Source of the DNA: Sphingomonas sp. CCH10-B3
Lineage (GTDB): Bacteria; Pseudomonadota; Alphaproteobacteria; Sphingomonadales; Sphingomonadaceae
Reading direction: 5' to 3'
Length of the DNA: 64,000 nt
Assembly: GCF_001556185.1 (NCBI RefSeq)
Contig: NZ_LSIJ01000003.1
Location: 58,760 to 122,759, forward strand
Every line of letters begins with the position of its first letter. Within the stretch, counting starts at the first letter, position 1. The translations under genes and the position numbers were made by a program. Below the pieces are notes generated by a model. That model saw only the letters and a list, made by a program, of their open reading frames with translations, ran no database searches and was not told the origin of the DNA. Below, in pieces: positions 1-9,969 of this stretch.

Positions 1-101
1 CGCTTCGCCGCTATGGCGCCGCCAAGGGTGGGTGGCTTGCCGTCCGACGGATCGCGCGCTGCCATCCATGGGGCGGGCACGGGCATGATCCGGTGCCGTG
101 A
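1..101 (+). CDS. yidD: YidD, membrane protein insertion efficiency factor (C-terminal end only)
   Basis: Reading from base 3, an open frame cut by the window edge ends at a TGA at 99-101. It encodes RRYGAAKG, then a [15 protein letters not shown] segment, then GHDPVP. The RCHPWGG motif is the hallmark of the small YidD family, which assists insertion of membrane proteins together with YidC. The usual alphaproteobacterial order rnpA-yidD-yidC supports the call, since yidC starts 24 bases downstream. Only about 32 C-terminal residues are present; the start lies outside the window. Confidence 0.85.
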   Translation, partial: LRRYGAAKGGWLAVRRIARCHPWGGHGHDPVP

Positions 102-125
102 CTTTGATCGATCGGGGAATCCCAA

Positions 126-1886
126 GTGAGTGACGACAACCGCAATCTGATTATCTTCGCGATCATCGCGGCGTTGATCCTGCTTGGCTGGCCGCTGGTC
201 GCGTCCCGGCTGTTGCCCCCGGCCCGCCCGCCGGTGACGAAGATCGAGAACACCCCGGCGAAGCCCGCCAACAGTGCCACGCCCGCGGCGGTCGAAGGCG
301 GCAAGCAGGCGCTGCGCGATCGCGCTGTCGTGCTGCGCGAAACGCCGCGTGTCGCGATCTCAACCCCATCGGTGAAGGGATCGATCAACCTGCAAGGCGC
401 GCGTCTCGACGATCTGGTGCTGCTGCGTCACCGCGAAACGGTCGACAAGAAATCGCCCCCCGTGCGGCTGCTGTCGCCTTCGGGGGCGGCTCAGAGTTAT
501 TTCGCACGCTTCGGCTGGACCGGCGCTGCCGGCGCTGTGCCCGACAAGGACACGCTGTGGACTGCCGACGCGCCGCAGCTGACCCCGCAGCGTCCGGTGA
601 CGCTGAGCTGGGTCAATCCGCAGGGCGTGCGCTTCCAGCTCAAGATTTCGGTCGATGCGAACTATATGTTCACGATCGCGCAGTCGGTCGGCAATCCCGG
701 CCCGGCACCGCTGACGGTGCAGTCGCGCTCGGTGATCTCGCGTACCGGGGTGCCCAGCGAGATCGACAATTGGGCCAACCATGTCGGTCCGGTCGGCGTG
801 TTCGGCCCGGGCGCGAATTACGACATCACCTATCAGAATCTGCAGGGCAATGATCCGACGATCTGGGCAAAGATGTCGGGCACCTCGGCGAAGGCGGGCG
901 ACAATTACTTCGACCATCGCGGCGGCTGGCTGGGTTTTGGCGATATTTATTGGCTGACCGCGCTGATCCCCGACCAGAGGACGCAGGTGCGCGCGGGGTT
1001 CCGCGGCGCGCCGGGCGACGTCTTCAATGCCGACTATACCAGTGCGCCGGTTACCGTCGCACCGGGCAAGGTCGTGACCCAGACCGCGCGCTTCTTTGCA
1101 GGCGCCAAGGAAGTGACGGTGATCGACGGCTATCAGGACAATGTGAAGGATGGGGCAGGCATCGCCAATTTCGACAAGGCGATCGACTGGGGCTGGTTCC
1201 GCGTCATCGAAAAGCCGATCTTCTATTATCTGTCGTTCCTGTCGCAGCTGATCGGCAATTTCGGCTTCGCGATCATCGCGCTGACGATCACCGTGCGCGG
1301 CCTGCTGTTCCCGATCGCCCAGCGCCAGTTCGCGTCGATGGCGAAGATGAAGGCGATCCAGCCGAAGATGAAGGCGTTGCAGGAACGCTACAAGGACGAC
1401 CGCGAACGCCAGCAAAAGGAAATCATGGCGCTTTACAAGGCGGAGGGCGCCAATCCGCTCGCGGGCTGCCTGCCGGTGCTACTGCAGATCCCGATCATGT
1501 ATGCGCTTTATAAAGTGCTGCTGCTGACGATCGAAATGCGCCACCAGCCGTTCGTGCTGTGGATCCGCGACCTGTCGGTGCCCGATCCGGCGACGATCCT
1601 GAACCTGTTCGGGCTGCTGCCCTTTACGGTGCCCGCCTTCCTCGCGATCGGGGTGATTCCGGTGCTGCTGGGCGTGTCGATGTACTTCCAGTTCAAGCTC
1701 AACCCGGCGCCGATGGACGAGGCGCAGAAGCAGGTATTCGCGATCATGCCATGGATGCTGATGTTCGTGATGGCACCGTTTGCGGTCGGGTTGCAGCTCT
1801 ACTGGATCACCTCGAACGTGCTGACCATCCTCCAGCAGCGGATGCTCTATGCCCGCCACCCGGAGATGCTGGCGCCGATCAAATGA
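126..1886 (+). CDS. yidC: Membrane protein insertase YidC
   Basis: 586-residue YidC/Oxa1/Alb3 insertase of the inner membrane, which folds and inserts membrane proteins alone or with SecYEG. An N-terminal membrane anchor (about residues 8-27) is followed by a large periplasmic beta domain typical of Gram-negative YidC. The conserved five-helix core starts near residue 360; a TVRGLLFPI stretch carries the groove arginine, followed by a charged cytoplasmic hairpin rich in K and M. Helices near the C-terminus include the [10 protein letters not shown] motif. The start is GTG, 24 bases after yidD. The stop overlaps the next gene's ATG (ATGA), so translation of the GTPase gene is probably coupled. 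Confidence 0.97.
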   Translation: MSDDNRNLIIFAIIAALILLGWPLVASRLLPPARPPVTKIENTPAKPANSATPAAVEGGKQALRDRAVVLRETPRVAISTPSVKGSINLQGARLDDLVLLRHRETVDKKSPPVRLLSPSGAAQSYFARFGWTGAAGAVPDKDTLWTADAPQLTPQRPVTLSWVNPQGVRFQLKISVDANYMFTIAQSVGNPGPAPLTVQSRSVISRTGVPSEIDNWANHVGPVGVFGPGANYDITYQNLQGNDPTIWAKMSGTSAKAGDNYFDHRGGWLGFGDIYWLTALIPDQRTQVRAGFRGAPGDVFNADYTSAPVTVAPGKVVTQTARFFAGAKEVTVIDGYQDNVKDGAGIANFDKAIDWGWFRVIEKPIFYYLSFLSQLIGNFGFAIIALTITVRGLLFPIAQRQFASMAKMKAIQPKMKALQERYKDDRERQQKEIMALYKAEGANPLAGCLPVLLQIPIMYALYKVLLLTIEMRHQPFVLWIRDLSVPDPATILNLFGLLPFTVPAFLAIGVIPVLLGVSMYFQFKLNPAPMDEAQKQVFAIMPWMLMFVMAPFAVGLQLYWITSNVLTILQQRMLYARHPEMLAPIK

Positions 1887-2542
1887 GCGACGACAACACC
1901 GACGACGGCATTTTCGACGCCGAGGCAATCGAGGCGGCCCGCAAGCTGTTCGCCGGGCCGATCGCGTTCCTGAAATCGGCGCCGGGGCTCGAGCATCTGC
2001 CCGACCCGGTGGTGCCCGAAATCGCCTTTGCCGGGCGGTCGAACGTCGGCAAGTCGTCGCTGCTCAACGCGCTCACCGGCCGCAATGGCCTTGCGCGCAC
2101 GTCGAACACGCCGGGGCGCACGCAGGAACTCAACTTCTTCGATGTCGGCGCGCCGCTCGCGTTCCGGCTGGTCGACATGCCCGGCTATGGCTTCGCCAAG
2201 GCGCCCAAGGACGTCGTCAAGAAATGGCGCTTCCTGATCAATGATTTCCTGCGCGGCCGCCAGGTGCTGAAGCGCACTCTGGTGCTGGTCGATGCACGCC
2301 ACGGGTTGAAGGACGTCGACCACGAGATTCTGGACATGCTCGACAAGGCAGCGGTCAGCTATCGCCTCGTGCTGACCAAGGCCGACAAGATCAAACCGAC
2401 CGAACTCGCCGCCGTGACCGAAGCGACCGCCGCCGAAGCTCGCAAGCACCCCGCCGCGCATCCGCAAGTGCTGAGCACATCGAGCGAAAAGGGCTTCGGC
2501 ATCGCCGAACTCCGCGCCGCGGTGGTCGAAGCGACGCGCTAG
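1883..2542 (+). CDS. yihA: Ribosome biogenesis GTP-binding protein EngB/YihA/YsxC
   Basis: 219-residue TRAFAC-class GTPase involved in assembly of the large ribosomal subunit. G1 GRSNVGKSS lies at residues 51-59, the switch I threonine is in the TPGRT segment, G3 DMPGYG at about 98-103 and G4 TKAD at 165-168; all nucleotide-binding motifs are intact. The ATG overlaps the yidC stop by four bases. An in-frame open reading frame extends upstream into yidC, but the coupled ATG gives the normal family length. The 3' end overlaps the convergent isomerase gene by four bases. Confidence 0.96.
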   Translation: MSDDNTDDGIFDAEAIEAARKLFAGPIAFLKSAPGLEHLPDPVVPEIAFAGRSNVGKSSLLNALTGRNGLARTSNTPGRTQELNFFDVGAPLAFRLVDMPGYGFAKAPKDVVKKWRFLINDFLRGRQVLKRTLVLVDARHGLKDVDHEILDMLDKAAVSYRLVLTKADKIKPTELAAVTEATAAEARKHPAAHPQVLSTSSEKGFGIAELRAAVVEATR

Positions 2543-3186
2543 CGCGGGATTTTTTCCAGCCACTGGCGCGGCCGCGCAGTGGGCTTGGGGCGCCCGTCGA
2601 GCCGCACCATCCGGATCACCTTGATCGGATTGGCGAGCATCTGCCCGCGCGTCACTTCATTGCCACCCGTGGTCGGCGCGGCGAGGATCTTGCGGACGAC
2701 ATCCATCCCCGCCACGACATGGCCGAAGGCGGCATAGCCCTTCGAGGTCTTGCTGGCATCGAGCGACGGGATCGGCCCCACGCAGATGAAGTAATTGCCG
2801 CCCGCCGATTTCGGGTCGTCGTGCCGCGCCATCGAAATGGTGCCGTCGAGATGCTTGATGCCGGTCTTGTCGGTCGTCTCGAGCGGGAATGGCGGCAGGA
2901 TGCGGCGCGCGTCGGTCTTGATCCCGCCCTGCACGAAGCCGAAGCGCGGATCGGTCTTTTTGCGTGCTGACCGATAAAAGGTGGTGCCGTCGAACCGGCC
3001 ATCATCGACATAGGCAAGGAAATTCGCCGTCGTCGCCGGTGCGCGCCGCGTGTCGAGCGCGACCGTGATCGACCCGATGGTGGTTTCGATCCGGACACGG
3101 ACCAGCCCCGCACTGCCCTTCGCCAATGCTGCACCCGGCAGCAGCCAAACGGCGAGCAACATGGCCAAAAAGAGAGGCGTCGACAC
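2539..3186 (-). CDS. Periplasmic peptidyl-prolyl cis-trans isomerase, cyclophilin type
   Basis: 215-residue cyclophilin. Residues 1-22 form a signal peptide ending ALA, so the enzyme is probably periplasmic. The fold follows: [22 protein letters not shown] at the start, a TTFYR segment, FVQGG, and a late FGHVV stretch, all characteristic of cyclophilin A-like domains. It would catalyse proline isomerisation during folding of envelope proteins. The family's active-site FYRSA...QGG pattern is kept, although the inserted loop (KKTDPRFG) is longer than in minimal cyclophilins. The gene faces engB tail to tail and overlaps it by four bases. Confidence 0.92.
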   Translation of the reverse strand: MSTPLFLAMLLAVWLLPGAALAKGSAGLVRVRIETTIGSITVALDTRRAPATTANFLAYVDDGRFDGTTFYRSARKKTDPRFGFVQGGIKTDARRILPPFPLETTDKTGIKHLDGTISMARHDDPKSAGGNYFICVGPIPSLDASKTSKGYAAFGHVVAGMDVVRKILAAPTTGGNEVTRGQMLANPIKVIRMVRLDGRPKPTARPRQWLEKIPR

Positions 3187-3265
3187 GACCAGACTTCTCC
3201 AAGATACGATTGCGGCGCACCGCTCGCCGGTTGCCGCCGCGCGAGCCCGCCGCTATCCCGACAAC

Positions 3266-3937
3266 ATGCTCAAGCTCATCATCGGCAACAAGGCCTATTC
3301 ATCCTGGTCGCTGCGCGGCTGGCTCGCGTGCAAGCTGTCGGGACTGCCGTTCGAGGAAGTGGTCGTGCCGCTCTACGACGCCGATTGGGACAAGCGCCGC
3401 GAAGGCGATGAGTTCGCGCCGTCGAGCGGCAAAGTGCCGATCCTGTGGGACGGCGATACGGTGGTATGGGATTCGGTCGCGATCATCGCCTATCTCGACG
3501 AGCTGACCGGCGGCGAGAAATTCTGGCCCAAGGACCGCGCCGCGCGCGCGATGGCCTATTCAATGGCGGCCGAAATGCACTCGGGCTTTGCCGCGCTCCG
3601 CCGCAAGCACAGCATGAACATTCGCCAGGCCTTTCCGCCGCAACAGCCCGACGACGATGTGCTCGCCGATCTGCAGCGGATCATGGAACTCTGGGCACAG
3701 GCCCGCGCGCGCTTCGGCGGCGAGGGGCAGTTCCTGTTCGGCGATTTCGGCGCGGTCGACATCATGTACGCGCCGGTCTGCACGCGCATCATCACCTATT
3801 CGCTACCGATCGCGCGCTTCGCCCCGCCCTATATCGACGCGGTGATCCAGCACCCCTTCATGCAGGACTGGATCGCGTCGGCGCAGGAAGAAGAATGGGT
3901 GATTGAGCAGTTTGAGAAGCCGCCCGCAAAGGCATGA
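3266..3937 (+). CDS. Glutathione S-transferase family protein
   Basis: 223-residue cytosolic GST-like protein. The N-terminal thioredoxin fold starts LKLIIGNKAYSSWSLRGW, with serines in the position used for thiol activation, and the cis-proline segment GKVPILWDG is present around residue 55. The C-terminal half is all-helical. The family conjugates or reduces small molecules with glutathione; the substrate cannot be told. The frame stays open about 72 codons upstream into the divergent isomerase gene, but the ATG chosen begins exactly where the fold begins. The gene is monocistronic. Confidence 0.85.
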   Translation: MLKLIIGNKAYSSWSLRGWLACKLSGLPFEEVVVPLYDADWDKRREGDEFAPSSGKVPILWDGDTVVWDSVAIIAYLDELTGGEKFWPKDRAARAMAYSMAAEMHSGFAALRRKHSMNIRQAFPPQQPDDDVLADLQRIMELWAQARARFGGEGQFLFGDFGAVDIMYAPVCTRIITYSLPIARFAPPYIDAVIQHPFMQDWIASAQEEEWVIEQFEKPPAKA

Positions 3938-3953
3938 TCGCTCGATTGCGCCG

Positions 3954-4406
3954 TCAAGTGGTGTAAGGCGTCCCGTCTTTCCGTGTGAAGGTGCTGTCAT
4001 CGAACAGCATGTCGATGTCGGAATAGCCGCCCTTCCCCTGCTGGTTCCCCGCACCGACCGCGATGAAGATGCAGTCGGCGTCCGACCGGTTCTGCAAATG
4101 GTGACCATCGGTATTGCCCATCGGAAACGCCGCGCAGTCGCCCGCGCGCAACAGCGTCTCGCCGCCATCCTCGACGAGCACCGCTTCACCCGACAGGATC
4201 ACCACGAACTCATCCTCATCGTCGTGCCAGTGGCGCTGCGACGACCAGGCGCCGGGTTTGAGCGTCACCTGGCTCACCCCCATTGCGGTCAGCCCGCCGA
4301 CGGGTCCCAAACGCCGATACCAGCGCCCCTGAACAGCCGCATCGAAGGGCGGCGGATAGCCGGTGGTGTTGAGGTGGGGGATTGTGTCGAGATCGAGCTT
4401 GGGCAA
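3954..4406 (-). CDS. Cupin-domain protein
   Basis: 150-residue single-cupin protein. The first cupin motif is visible as a histidine/acid cluster (HWHDDEDEFVVILSGEAVL) near residues 59-77 and the second as PMGNTDGHHL near residue 95, so a metal site is likely. The family includes isomerases, dioxygenases and sugar-binding proteins; no substrate can be assigned. It is convergent with the GST gene (16 bases apart) and starts only 11 bases from the divergent dapE start, so both share a very short control region. Confidence 0.8.
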   Translation of the reverse strand: MPKLDLDTIPHLNTTGYPPPFDAAVQGRWYRRLGPVGGLTAMGVSQVTLKPGAWSSQRHWHDDEDEFVVILSGEAVLVEDGGETLLRAGDCAAFPMGNTDGHHLQNRSDADCIFIAVGAGNQQGKGGYSDIDMLFDDSTFTRKDGTPYTT

Positions 4407-4417
4407 GACCGCCTCCT

Positions 4418-5569
4418 ATGCATGAAGTCCTCAATTTGCCCGATGCGGTCGACCTCACCAAGGCCCTGATTGCTTGCGAGAGCATCACCCCGGCGCGGGG
4501 TGCCGTGTTCGATGTGCTCGAAGCCGCGCTGATGCCAATGGGCTTTGCGGTCGAGCGCTTTATGGCGGGCGAAGCGCCCGACGGCCCGGTCGAGAATCTG
4601 CTCGCGGTGCGCGGCAGCGGCGGGCGGCATTTTGCCTTTGCCGGCCACCTGGATGTGGTCCCGCCGGGCACTGGCTGGGCGAGCGATCCGTTCGAGCCGG
4701 TGGTGCGCGGCGAGCTGCTCCACGGGCGCGGCGCGGTCGACATGAAGGGCGCGATTACTGCCTTTGTCGCGGCTGCAGCGCGCGTGCCAGCCGATGCCGG
4801 CACCGTCAGCCTGATCATCACCGGCGACGAGGAGGGTCCCGCGATCTTTGGCACCCGCGCGCTAATCGATCGCATGGCCGCGCGCGGCCTCGCCCCCGAC
4901 CTGTGCCTCGTCGGCGAGCCGACCTCGGTCGCGCGGCTGGGTGACATGATCAAGATCGGGCGCCGCGGATCGGTCAACATCTGGATCGATGTGCCTGGCA
5001 AGCAGGGCCATGTCGCCTACCCCCATCTTGCCGATAATCCGATCCCGAAGCTGATCGCGATGCTGGCGGAAATCGACGCGATCACGCTCGACACCGGCAC
5101 CGACTGGTTCCAGCCGTCGAACATCGAGTTGACCGATCTGACGGTCGGCAATCCCGCGACCAATGTCATCCCGGCCAAGGCGAGTGCGCGGCTGTCGATC
5201 CGCTTCAACGACCGGCACAGCGGCGCCGGACTGGCCGCGCGGATCGAGGAAATCGCCCGGCGGCACGCACCCGACGCCGTGCTGACGGCGAAGATTTCGG
5301 GCGAAGCCTTCCTGACGCCACCCGGCGCGTTTTCGGCGCTGGTCGCCGACGCCATCGAACGGCACACAGGCCATGCGCCCGAGCTGTCGACAACTGGCGG
5401 CACCTCCGACGCGCGCTTCCTGTCGAAACTGTGCCCCGTGGTCGAATTCGGGCTGGTCAACGCGACGATGCACAAGCTCGACGAAGCCGTTGCACTCGCC
5501 GATCTCGTGGCTCTTTCAGATATTTACGCGGATATCTTGAAGGCAGGCCTTCAGCCGGCAGCTGCCTGA
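4418..5569 (+). CDS. dapE: Succinyl-diaminopimelate desuccinylase DapE
   Basis: 383-residue M20-family metallohydrolase of the succinylase route to meso-diaminopimelate and lysine. Metal-binding motifs appear in order: FAGHLDVVPPG near residue 69, GRGAVDMKGAI near 103 and the GDEEGP catalytic glutamate near 136. The dimerisation domain lies in the middle and the late TGGTSDARF motif near 330 is typical of DapE. The ATG was chosen because the protein then begins directly with the family N-terminus; upstream in-frame codons belong to the spacer and the cupin start. It overlaps the next, convergent gene by 19 bases. Confidence 0.94.
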   Translation: MHEVLNLPDAVDLTKALIACESITPARGAVFDVLEAALMPMGFAVERFMAGEAPDGPVENLLAVRGSGGRHFAFAGHLDVVPPGTGWASDPFEPVVRGELLHGRGAVDMKGAITAFVAAAARVPADAGTVSLIITGDEEGPAIFGTRALIDRMAARGLAPDLCLVGEPTSVARLGDMIKIGRRGSVNIWIDVPGKQGHVAYPHLADNPIPKLIAMLAEIDAITLDTGTDWFQPSNIELTDLTVGNPATNVIPAKASARLSIRFNDRHSGAGLAARIEEIARRHAPDAVLTAKISGEAFLTPPGAFSALVADAIERHTGHAPELSTTGGTSDARFLSKLCPVVEFGLVNATMHKLDEAVALADLVALSDIYADILKAGLQPAAA

Positions 5570-7227
5570 CGCGGCAAGTCGCGCGCCCAGGCGATGAAGT
5601 CATCCTCTGGCATCGGCTCGGCAACGGCATAGCCCTGGATGATGTCGCAGCCGATGATTCGCAGCACTTCGGCCTGCGCGGGGGTTTCGATCCCCTCCGC
5701 CACTGCTTCGCAGCCAAGCCCGTGGATCAGCCCGATCACCGCCTGAGCGATGGTACGCGCCTGCGCCCGGTCGGCCACGAATTCGATCAGGCTGCGGTCG
5801 AGCTTGACCCGGTCGACGGGCAGGTCGCGCAGCCGTGCAAGGTTCGAATAGCCGGTGCCGAAGTCGTCGATCGCAATCGAGGCACCGTCGGCACGCAGCG
5901 CGGCAATCGCTTCGATCACGTCCTCGCTGCAATGCATCGCCATCGTTTCGGTGATTTCGAGTTCAAGCAACCGCGCCGGCGCATTGGCCACGCGCATCGC
6001 ATCGCGCAGCCGCCGGAAGAACTGGGCATGGTCTAGCTGGCGCGGGCTGATGTTGACCGCGAGGCGTTGCTCGATCCCCATGCGGCTCCACCGTGCAATG
6101 GTGTCGGCCACGGTTTCGATCACCCATTCGCCGATCTCGACGATCAGCCCGGTTTCCTCGGCTCGCTGGATGAAGCTGCCAGGCAGCTTCAAGCCGAACC
6201 GCGGATGTCGCCAGCGCAGCAGCGCTTCGGCAGCGACGATGCGCCCGTCGCTGCACGCGACCTGCGGCTGATAGACCAGCGTGAACTGGTTGCGCCCCAC
6301 GGCATCGCGCAAATCGCTTTCGAGTTGCGAGCGATCGGCGATTTCAGCGGCGAGCGTTTCGGAGAAATGCTCGGCCCGTCCGCGCCCGCGCGCCTTGGCA
6401 TGATACATTGCTGCATCGGCCGCACGCATCAGCTCAGTGAGCGTGGTGCCGTGATCGGGCCGCAGCGCAATGCCGATCGACGCGCCGATTTCGACATCGG
6501 TGCCCGCCAGCTCGAACGGCTCGGCGATCGCGAACAAAATGCCGGATGCGACGCGACCTGCCTCAAGGCGATCGGGCAGGTCCTCAAAGAAGATGGTGAA
6601 TTCATCGCCCGCCAGTCGGCCGATCAGGGGTGGCGCAACGCCAAGCTCGACCACCACGCGATCAGCGACCGCGCGCAGCCGGTTGGCGACCATGCCGAGC
6701 AGCATATCGCCCATCGCATGGCCCATGGTATCGTTGACGATCTTGAAGCGATCGAGATCGATGAAGAGCAGCGCGCCGATATTGCCCGGCGGCATGTCGA
6801 TCAGCATCCGTTCGCAGCTGCGCCGGAAGTTGGTGCGATTGGCAAGTCCGGTCACCGGATCGAACATCGCCAGCCGATGCACGCTGTCGAGATTGGCCGC
6901 GATCTGCGCGAACAGCACCGACATGGCATTCGACAATTGCGGCACCGACTCGCCGATTTCCGAAGGAATCGGGCTGGTTAGGTCGCCTTGGCCGGCCTGC
7001 GCCAGCCGCACGATCGCCCGATCGATGGCGGCGGCAGTGCCAGCCACGGCCCGCCGCGCCGATGCCCAGCACATGGTCGCGCACACGACGGCGGGAATGA
7101 GTGCCCGGCCAAAGCTCGCGCGATCGAGCTGCCCATCATAGGTCGCCGCGAGCGCAAGCACGAACGCAACCAGCCCCGCCGCAAATGCAAACGCGACGGC
7201 GCGGCTTTTCAGCGAGGCTCCCTTCAT
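5551..7227 (-). CDS. Membrane-anchored GGDEF-EAL protein (cyclic di-GMP turnover)
   Basis: 558-residue protein with two N-terminal membrane helices (about residues 8-57), a linker, a GGDEF domain (about 120-280) and an EAL domain (about 295-550). The EAL catalytic set looks complete: EALLRW, a VNISP asparagine, LEITET, DDFGTGYS, VKLD, AEGIET and QGYAVAEP, so phosphodiesterase activity is likely. The GGDEF signature reads AGDEF, a mild deviation that can still be active, so cyclase activity is less certain. No PAS or other sensor is seen. The frame is open for 139 codons upstream, but that part is low-complexity antisense of the neighbouring gene; the ATG just before the first helix was taken. 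Confidence 0.9.
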   Translation of the reverse strand: MKGASLKSRAVAFAFAAGLVAFVLALAATYDGQLDRASFGRALIPAVVCATMCWASARRAVAGTAAAIDRAIVRLAQAGQGDLTSPIPSEIGESVPQLSNAMSVLFAQIAANLDSVHRLAMFDPVTGLANRTNFRRSCERMLIDMPPGNIGALLFIDLDRFKIVNDTMGHAMGDMLLGMVANRLRAVADRVVVELGVAPPLIGRLAGDEFTIFFEDLPDRLEAGRVASGILFAIAEPFELAGTDVEIGASIGIALRPDHGTTLTELMRAADAAMYHAKARGRGRAEHFSETLAAEIADRSQLESDLRDAVGRNQFTLVYQPQVACSDGRIVAAEALLRWRHPRFGLKLPGSFIQRAEETGLIVEIGEWVIETVADTIARWSRMGIEQRLAVNISPRQLDHAQFFRRLRDAMRVANAPARLLELEITETMAMHCSEDVIEAIAALRADGASIAIDDFGTGYSNLARLRDLPVDRVKLDRSLIEFVADRAQARTIAQAVIGLIHGLGCEAVAEGIETPAQAEVLRIIGCDIIQGYAVAEPMPEDDFIAWARDLPRQAAAG

Positions 7228-7294
7228 CGCGTCTGCAATCCCCTGACAATGGACGCATGCGTCCGGACAAGGACTGTAGCTTGCCAGCGAAAGG

Positions 7295-7852
7295 TTAATA
7301 TTTTGGCGCGGCGCGGTCCCGTCGCAGGACGATGTAGAGCGCACCCGCGCCACCGTGCCGGGGGTGCGCACCGCGCACCGCGGCAATGCGATCGGCGTGA
7401 CGCGAGGCCGCGAGCCAGTCGCCGACTGCCGCGCGGATGCGCCCGCGTGCATGCGGTCGCTCGCTCTCGGGGCGCGGCGGACGGCCAGTGACGAGCAGCA
7501 GAACCCGGTCGCCGCGCCGGATTGCGGCATCAAGCGTGGAGTCGAGCAGATGATAGGCAGTCTCGAGCGTATGGCCGTGCAGGTCGATGCTCGAATCCGG
7601 CGCGACCGCCCCGGTCGCCAGCTTGCGGTCCCAGCTCGCGTCAAGCGTGACGCCGGGGACAGCCTTGCGCTTGGCGGGTGCCGACCGGGGTACGGTGGCG
7701 GACGGCACAGGCAATTTCGCGGGCACGGGTGCCGCGACAGGCGCGGTCGGCACCGCCTGCGCCTCAGGCTGGGGTTGGTGGATCGGCCGCACGGTCGCCA
7801 TCACGCGCCGCCACAGCGCTTGCTCTTCAGCGCTGAGGCGTCGCCCCGCCAT
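7295..7852 (-). CDS. Smr/MutS2-type domain protein
   Basis: 185-residue protein. The first half is alanine/proline-rich and probably disordered (about residues 15-75). The second half is a Smr domain: it starts SSIDLHGHTLETAY (the conserved DLHG motif) and ends GGAGALYIVLRR. The usual TGxG loop reads TGRPP, so it is degenerate. Smr domains are nucleases or RNA-binding modules; here the function is unknown. The start ATG lies 26 bases inside the end of mltA, and the gene is the last of the Tim44-like/mltA/smr group. Confidence 0.85.
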   Translation of the reverse strand: MAGRRLSAEEQALWRRVMATVRPIHQPQPEAQAVPTAPVAAPVPAKLPVPSATVPRSAPAKRKAVPGVTLDASWDRKLATGAVAPDSSIDLHGHTLETAYHLLDSTLDAAIRRGDRVLLLVTGRPPRPESERPHARGRIRAAVGDWLAASRHADRIAAVRGAHPRHGGAGALYIVLRRDRAAPKY

Positions 7853-9116
7853 TGCTGCCCCCGTCGCTTCCGCTAGAGCCGAGCCGCGCCAACGTCCCGA
7901 CCGGCAGCAGCAGCAAGGCCGTACCGCGCCCCGACATCCCGCCTGCAATTGTCTTCGCCTCGTCGCCCGCGCCCCAAAAGGTATCGAAGCGGTTGGCGCC
8001 CTTGATGGCGCCGCCGGTATCCTGCGCGACCCACAGCCCGGTCGCCTCGGCCCGGTCGAGCGAGAGGAACACCGGAGCGCCCAGCGGCACGAATTTCGGA
8101 TCGACGGCCGCGGTCACCCGCCCGGTGACCGCATATCCCAGGGCACCCTGCGGCGGACCTTTCAATTCGCGAAAGAAGACATAGCTCTTGTTTTCGCGCA
8201 TCACCGCGACGCCTTCCTGCGGATGGTCGCGCAGCCAGCCAACAATGCCCTGCATCGATGCCTGCCCCGGCCCCAGCAAGCCGCGATCGCGCAGCAGTGC
8301 GCCGATGCCGGTATAGTCGCGGCCGTTCTGGCTGTCATAGCCGATCCGCATGATCCCGCCATCGGGCAGGCGCAGACGGCCGGAACCCTGAATCTGCAGG
8401 AAGAACAGCTCGATCGGATCGGCGGCCCAGGCGATCACCGGTGCGCGACCGTTCAGACTGCCCTGCTCGATCGCGGTGCGATCATCATAGGGGACCAGCG
8501 CGCTTCCCTGTACGCGCCCGCGCACGCGCCTGCCCTTCAGCGCGTCCGAAAACAGGCCGAGATCAACGTCGATCAGATCGGTCGGGCGCGCGTAGATCGG
8601 CGTTTCATATCCAGGCTGGCGAGTCCGCGCCCCCTTGATCTCGGGCTCATAATAGCCGGTGGCAAAGGCACGACCGTCGCCGATTTGCACCGCCTCGAAC
8701 CAGCGGGCGAAAAAGTCGCGTGCCTGATCCGCGCTGACGCCATTGGCGGCATCACAGGCAGGCTGCCAGTCGGCTCCGCGCGTTAGCCCGCTGGCATCGG
8801 TGCGACGCACGAGCGCCGGGCATGACAGACGGAAGGCGATCAGCGCGCGCGCGGCCTGCGCTGACGTAATGGGCAGGCTCGCGACGGCGGGACCGGCCAC
8901 CCAACCGGCGCTAAACGCCGTGGCGGTCGATGCGGCCCCGGTCGGGGTCGGCGTCGGCGTTGCTGCAGGCGCGGGCGTGATGACCTTGGGCGCAGGACGT
9001 GGCGATGGCTGGACGGGAGCCGGCCGGTTGCGCGCGGGCGGCACGACCGTTCCCGAACAGCCCGCAAGGCCCAGTGCCAGCGCGGCTACGCTCGCCCGCC
9101 ACCCCCAGCGTGCCAC
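7827..9116 (-). CDS. mltA: Membrane-bound lytic murein transglycosylase A
   Basis: About 429 residues. A lipoprotein signal (ALALGLAGC, lipobox near residue 20) is followed by a proline-rich linker, then the MltA catalytic and 3D domains (GYYEPEIKG, FLQIQGSG, and VAQDTGGAIKG with conserved aspartates near the C-terminus). The enzyme cleaves peptidoglycan to 1,6-anhydromuropeptides at the outer membrane. The preferred start is a GTG five bases after the stop of the upstream Tim44-like gene, directly before the signal peptide. An ATG further upstream would add residues that only mirror the neighbour. Confidence 0.9.
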   Translation of the reverse strand: MARWGWRASVAALALGLAGCSGTVVPPARNRPAPVQPSPRPAPKVITPAPAATPTPTPTGAASTATAFSAGWVAGPAVASLPITSAQAARALIAFRLSCPALVRRTDASGLTRGADWQPACDAANGVSADQARDFFARWFEAVQIGDGRAFATGYYEPEIKGARTRQPGYETPIYARPTDLIDVDLGLFSDALKGRRVRGRVQGSALVPYDDRTAIEQGSLNGRAPVIAWAADPIELFFLQIQGSGRLRLPDGGIMRIGYDSQNGRDYTGIGALLRDRGLLGPGQASMQGIVGWLRDHPQEGVAVMRENKSYVFFRELKGPPQGALGYAVTGRVTAAVDPKFVPLGAPVFLSLDRAEATGLWVAQDTGGAIKGANRFDTFWGAGDEAKTIAGGMSGRGTALLLLPVGTLARLGSSGSDGGSNGGATPQR

Positions 9117-9120
9117 TGGC

Positions 9121-9765
9121 TCAGGCCTCGTCGGTGTCGGCGAGCTTCCAGTTCGGGTCGCTGTTGCGGATCGTCCGCGCGAAGGTCCAGGCTTCATGGA
9201 CAGCGACGGCATCGGTCATCGATCCGGCGATCAGATTGCCCTCGGCATCGCGCGTCGTCGCCGCAATATCGGCGTCGATGCGCACCGTGATCAGCGCGCG
9301 CTTCCCTTCGAGCCGGGCATCGCTGATGATCGCGCGCTCGATGGCAACGAGCCGGTTGTCGAGGACATGCCCCTGCTCGCGCCGCGCGGCGATCGCTTCG
9401 CCGAAGCTGTGGCGAACATCATCTTCACACAGCCAAGCGAGCGTTTCCTCATCACCCTTCCAGAACGCCTCAAGCACCATCCGATAGGCCTGCTTGGCAC
9501 CGTCGATGAAGCGGACAACGTCGAAACCCGGGTCAGCCGCGATGATCGCGCGCAGGCCCTGCTCGGCCCCGCCCTGAATTGTCCGCAGCGGCGTTTCACG
9601 CGGCTCGGGCTGGATATCGACGGCACGCGGCGCGCCAAGCGGCGCACGCTCCTCGGCCGGTTTGGGCAACGGCTCCTCATGCCCCGTGCGCTTGCCGAGC
9701 ACACGGTAGAGTTGCAGTGCCAGAAAACCGGCAATCATTGCGAGCAGAACGACGTAGGGCACCAT
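9121..9765 (-). CDS. timA: Tim44/TimA-like membrane-associated protein
   Basis: 214 residues: one N-terminal membrane helix (about 3-19), a charged linker, and a Tim44-like NTF2-fold domain in the C-terminal two thirds (starting near DVVRFIDGAKQAYRMVLEAFWKGD). Alphaproteobacterial relatives have been compared with the mitochondrial import component Tim44. The gene stands divergent from secB and upstream of mltA, an arrangement seen widely in this class. The exact role is not known; an envelope or secretion function is inferred from context. Confidence 0.85.
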   Translation of the reverse strand: MVPYVVLLAMIAGFLALQLYRVLGKRTGHEEPLPKPAEERAPLGAPRAVDIQPEPRETPLRTIQGGAEQGLRAIIAADPGFDVVRFIDGAKQAYRMVLEAFWKGDEETLAWLCEDDVRHSFGEAIAARREQGHVLDNRLVAIERAIISDARLEGKRALITVRIDADIAATTRDAEGNLIAGSMTDAVAVHEAWTFARTIRNSDPNWKLADTDEA

Positions 9766-9956
9766 GCCTCCAACGATACAGGGAACAGTCTTAACATAGG
9801 CACATCAAGGCGTGGTTTCAAATACGCTTGGTACGGCCTTTCGATCCGGTCGCGATCGCGCCACGCGCGCCGCGCGATTGTGCCGCGGCAAAGCGCCTGC
9901 TAGGCGGTCGGCCAATCGACCCTGCGCACCGGGCACAGGGCATGCAGCAAGGCAAT

Positions 9957-9961
9957 GAAGG
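9957..9961 (+). promoter_or_regulatory. Ribosome binding site deciding the secB start
   Basis: GAAGG eight bases before the ATG at 9970. The earlier ATG at 9955 overlaps this motif and has no purine-rich sequence at a suitable distance, so the second ATG is preferred. Confidence 0.55.
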
Positions 9962-9969
9962 CGAATTTC

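Noticed and set aside
7228-7644. N-terminal extension of the GGDEF-EAL protein by 139 residues
   Set aside because: The extension is antisense of the Smr gene and lacks structure; the ATG before the first membrane helix is more credible.
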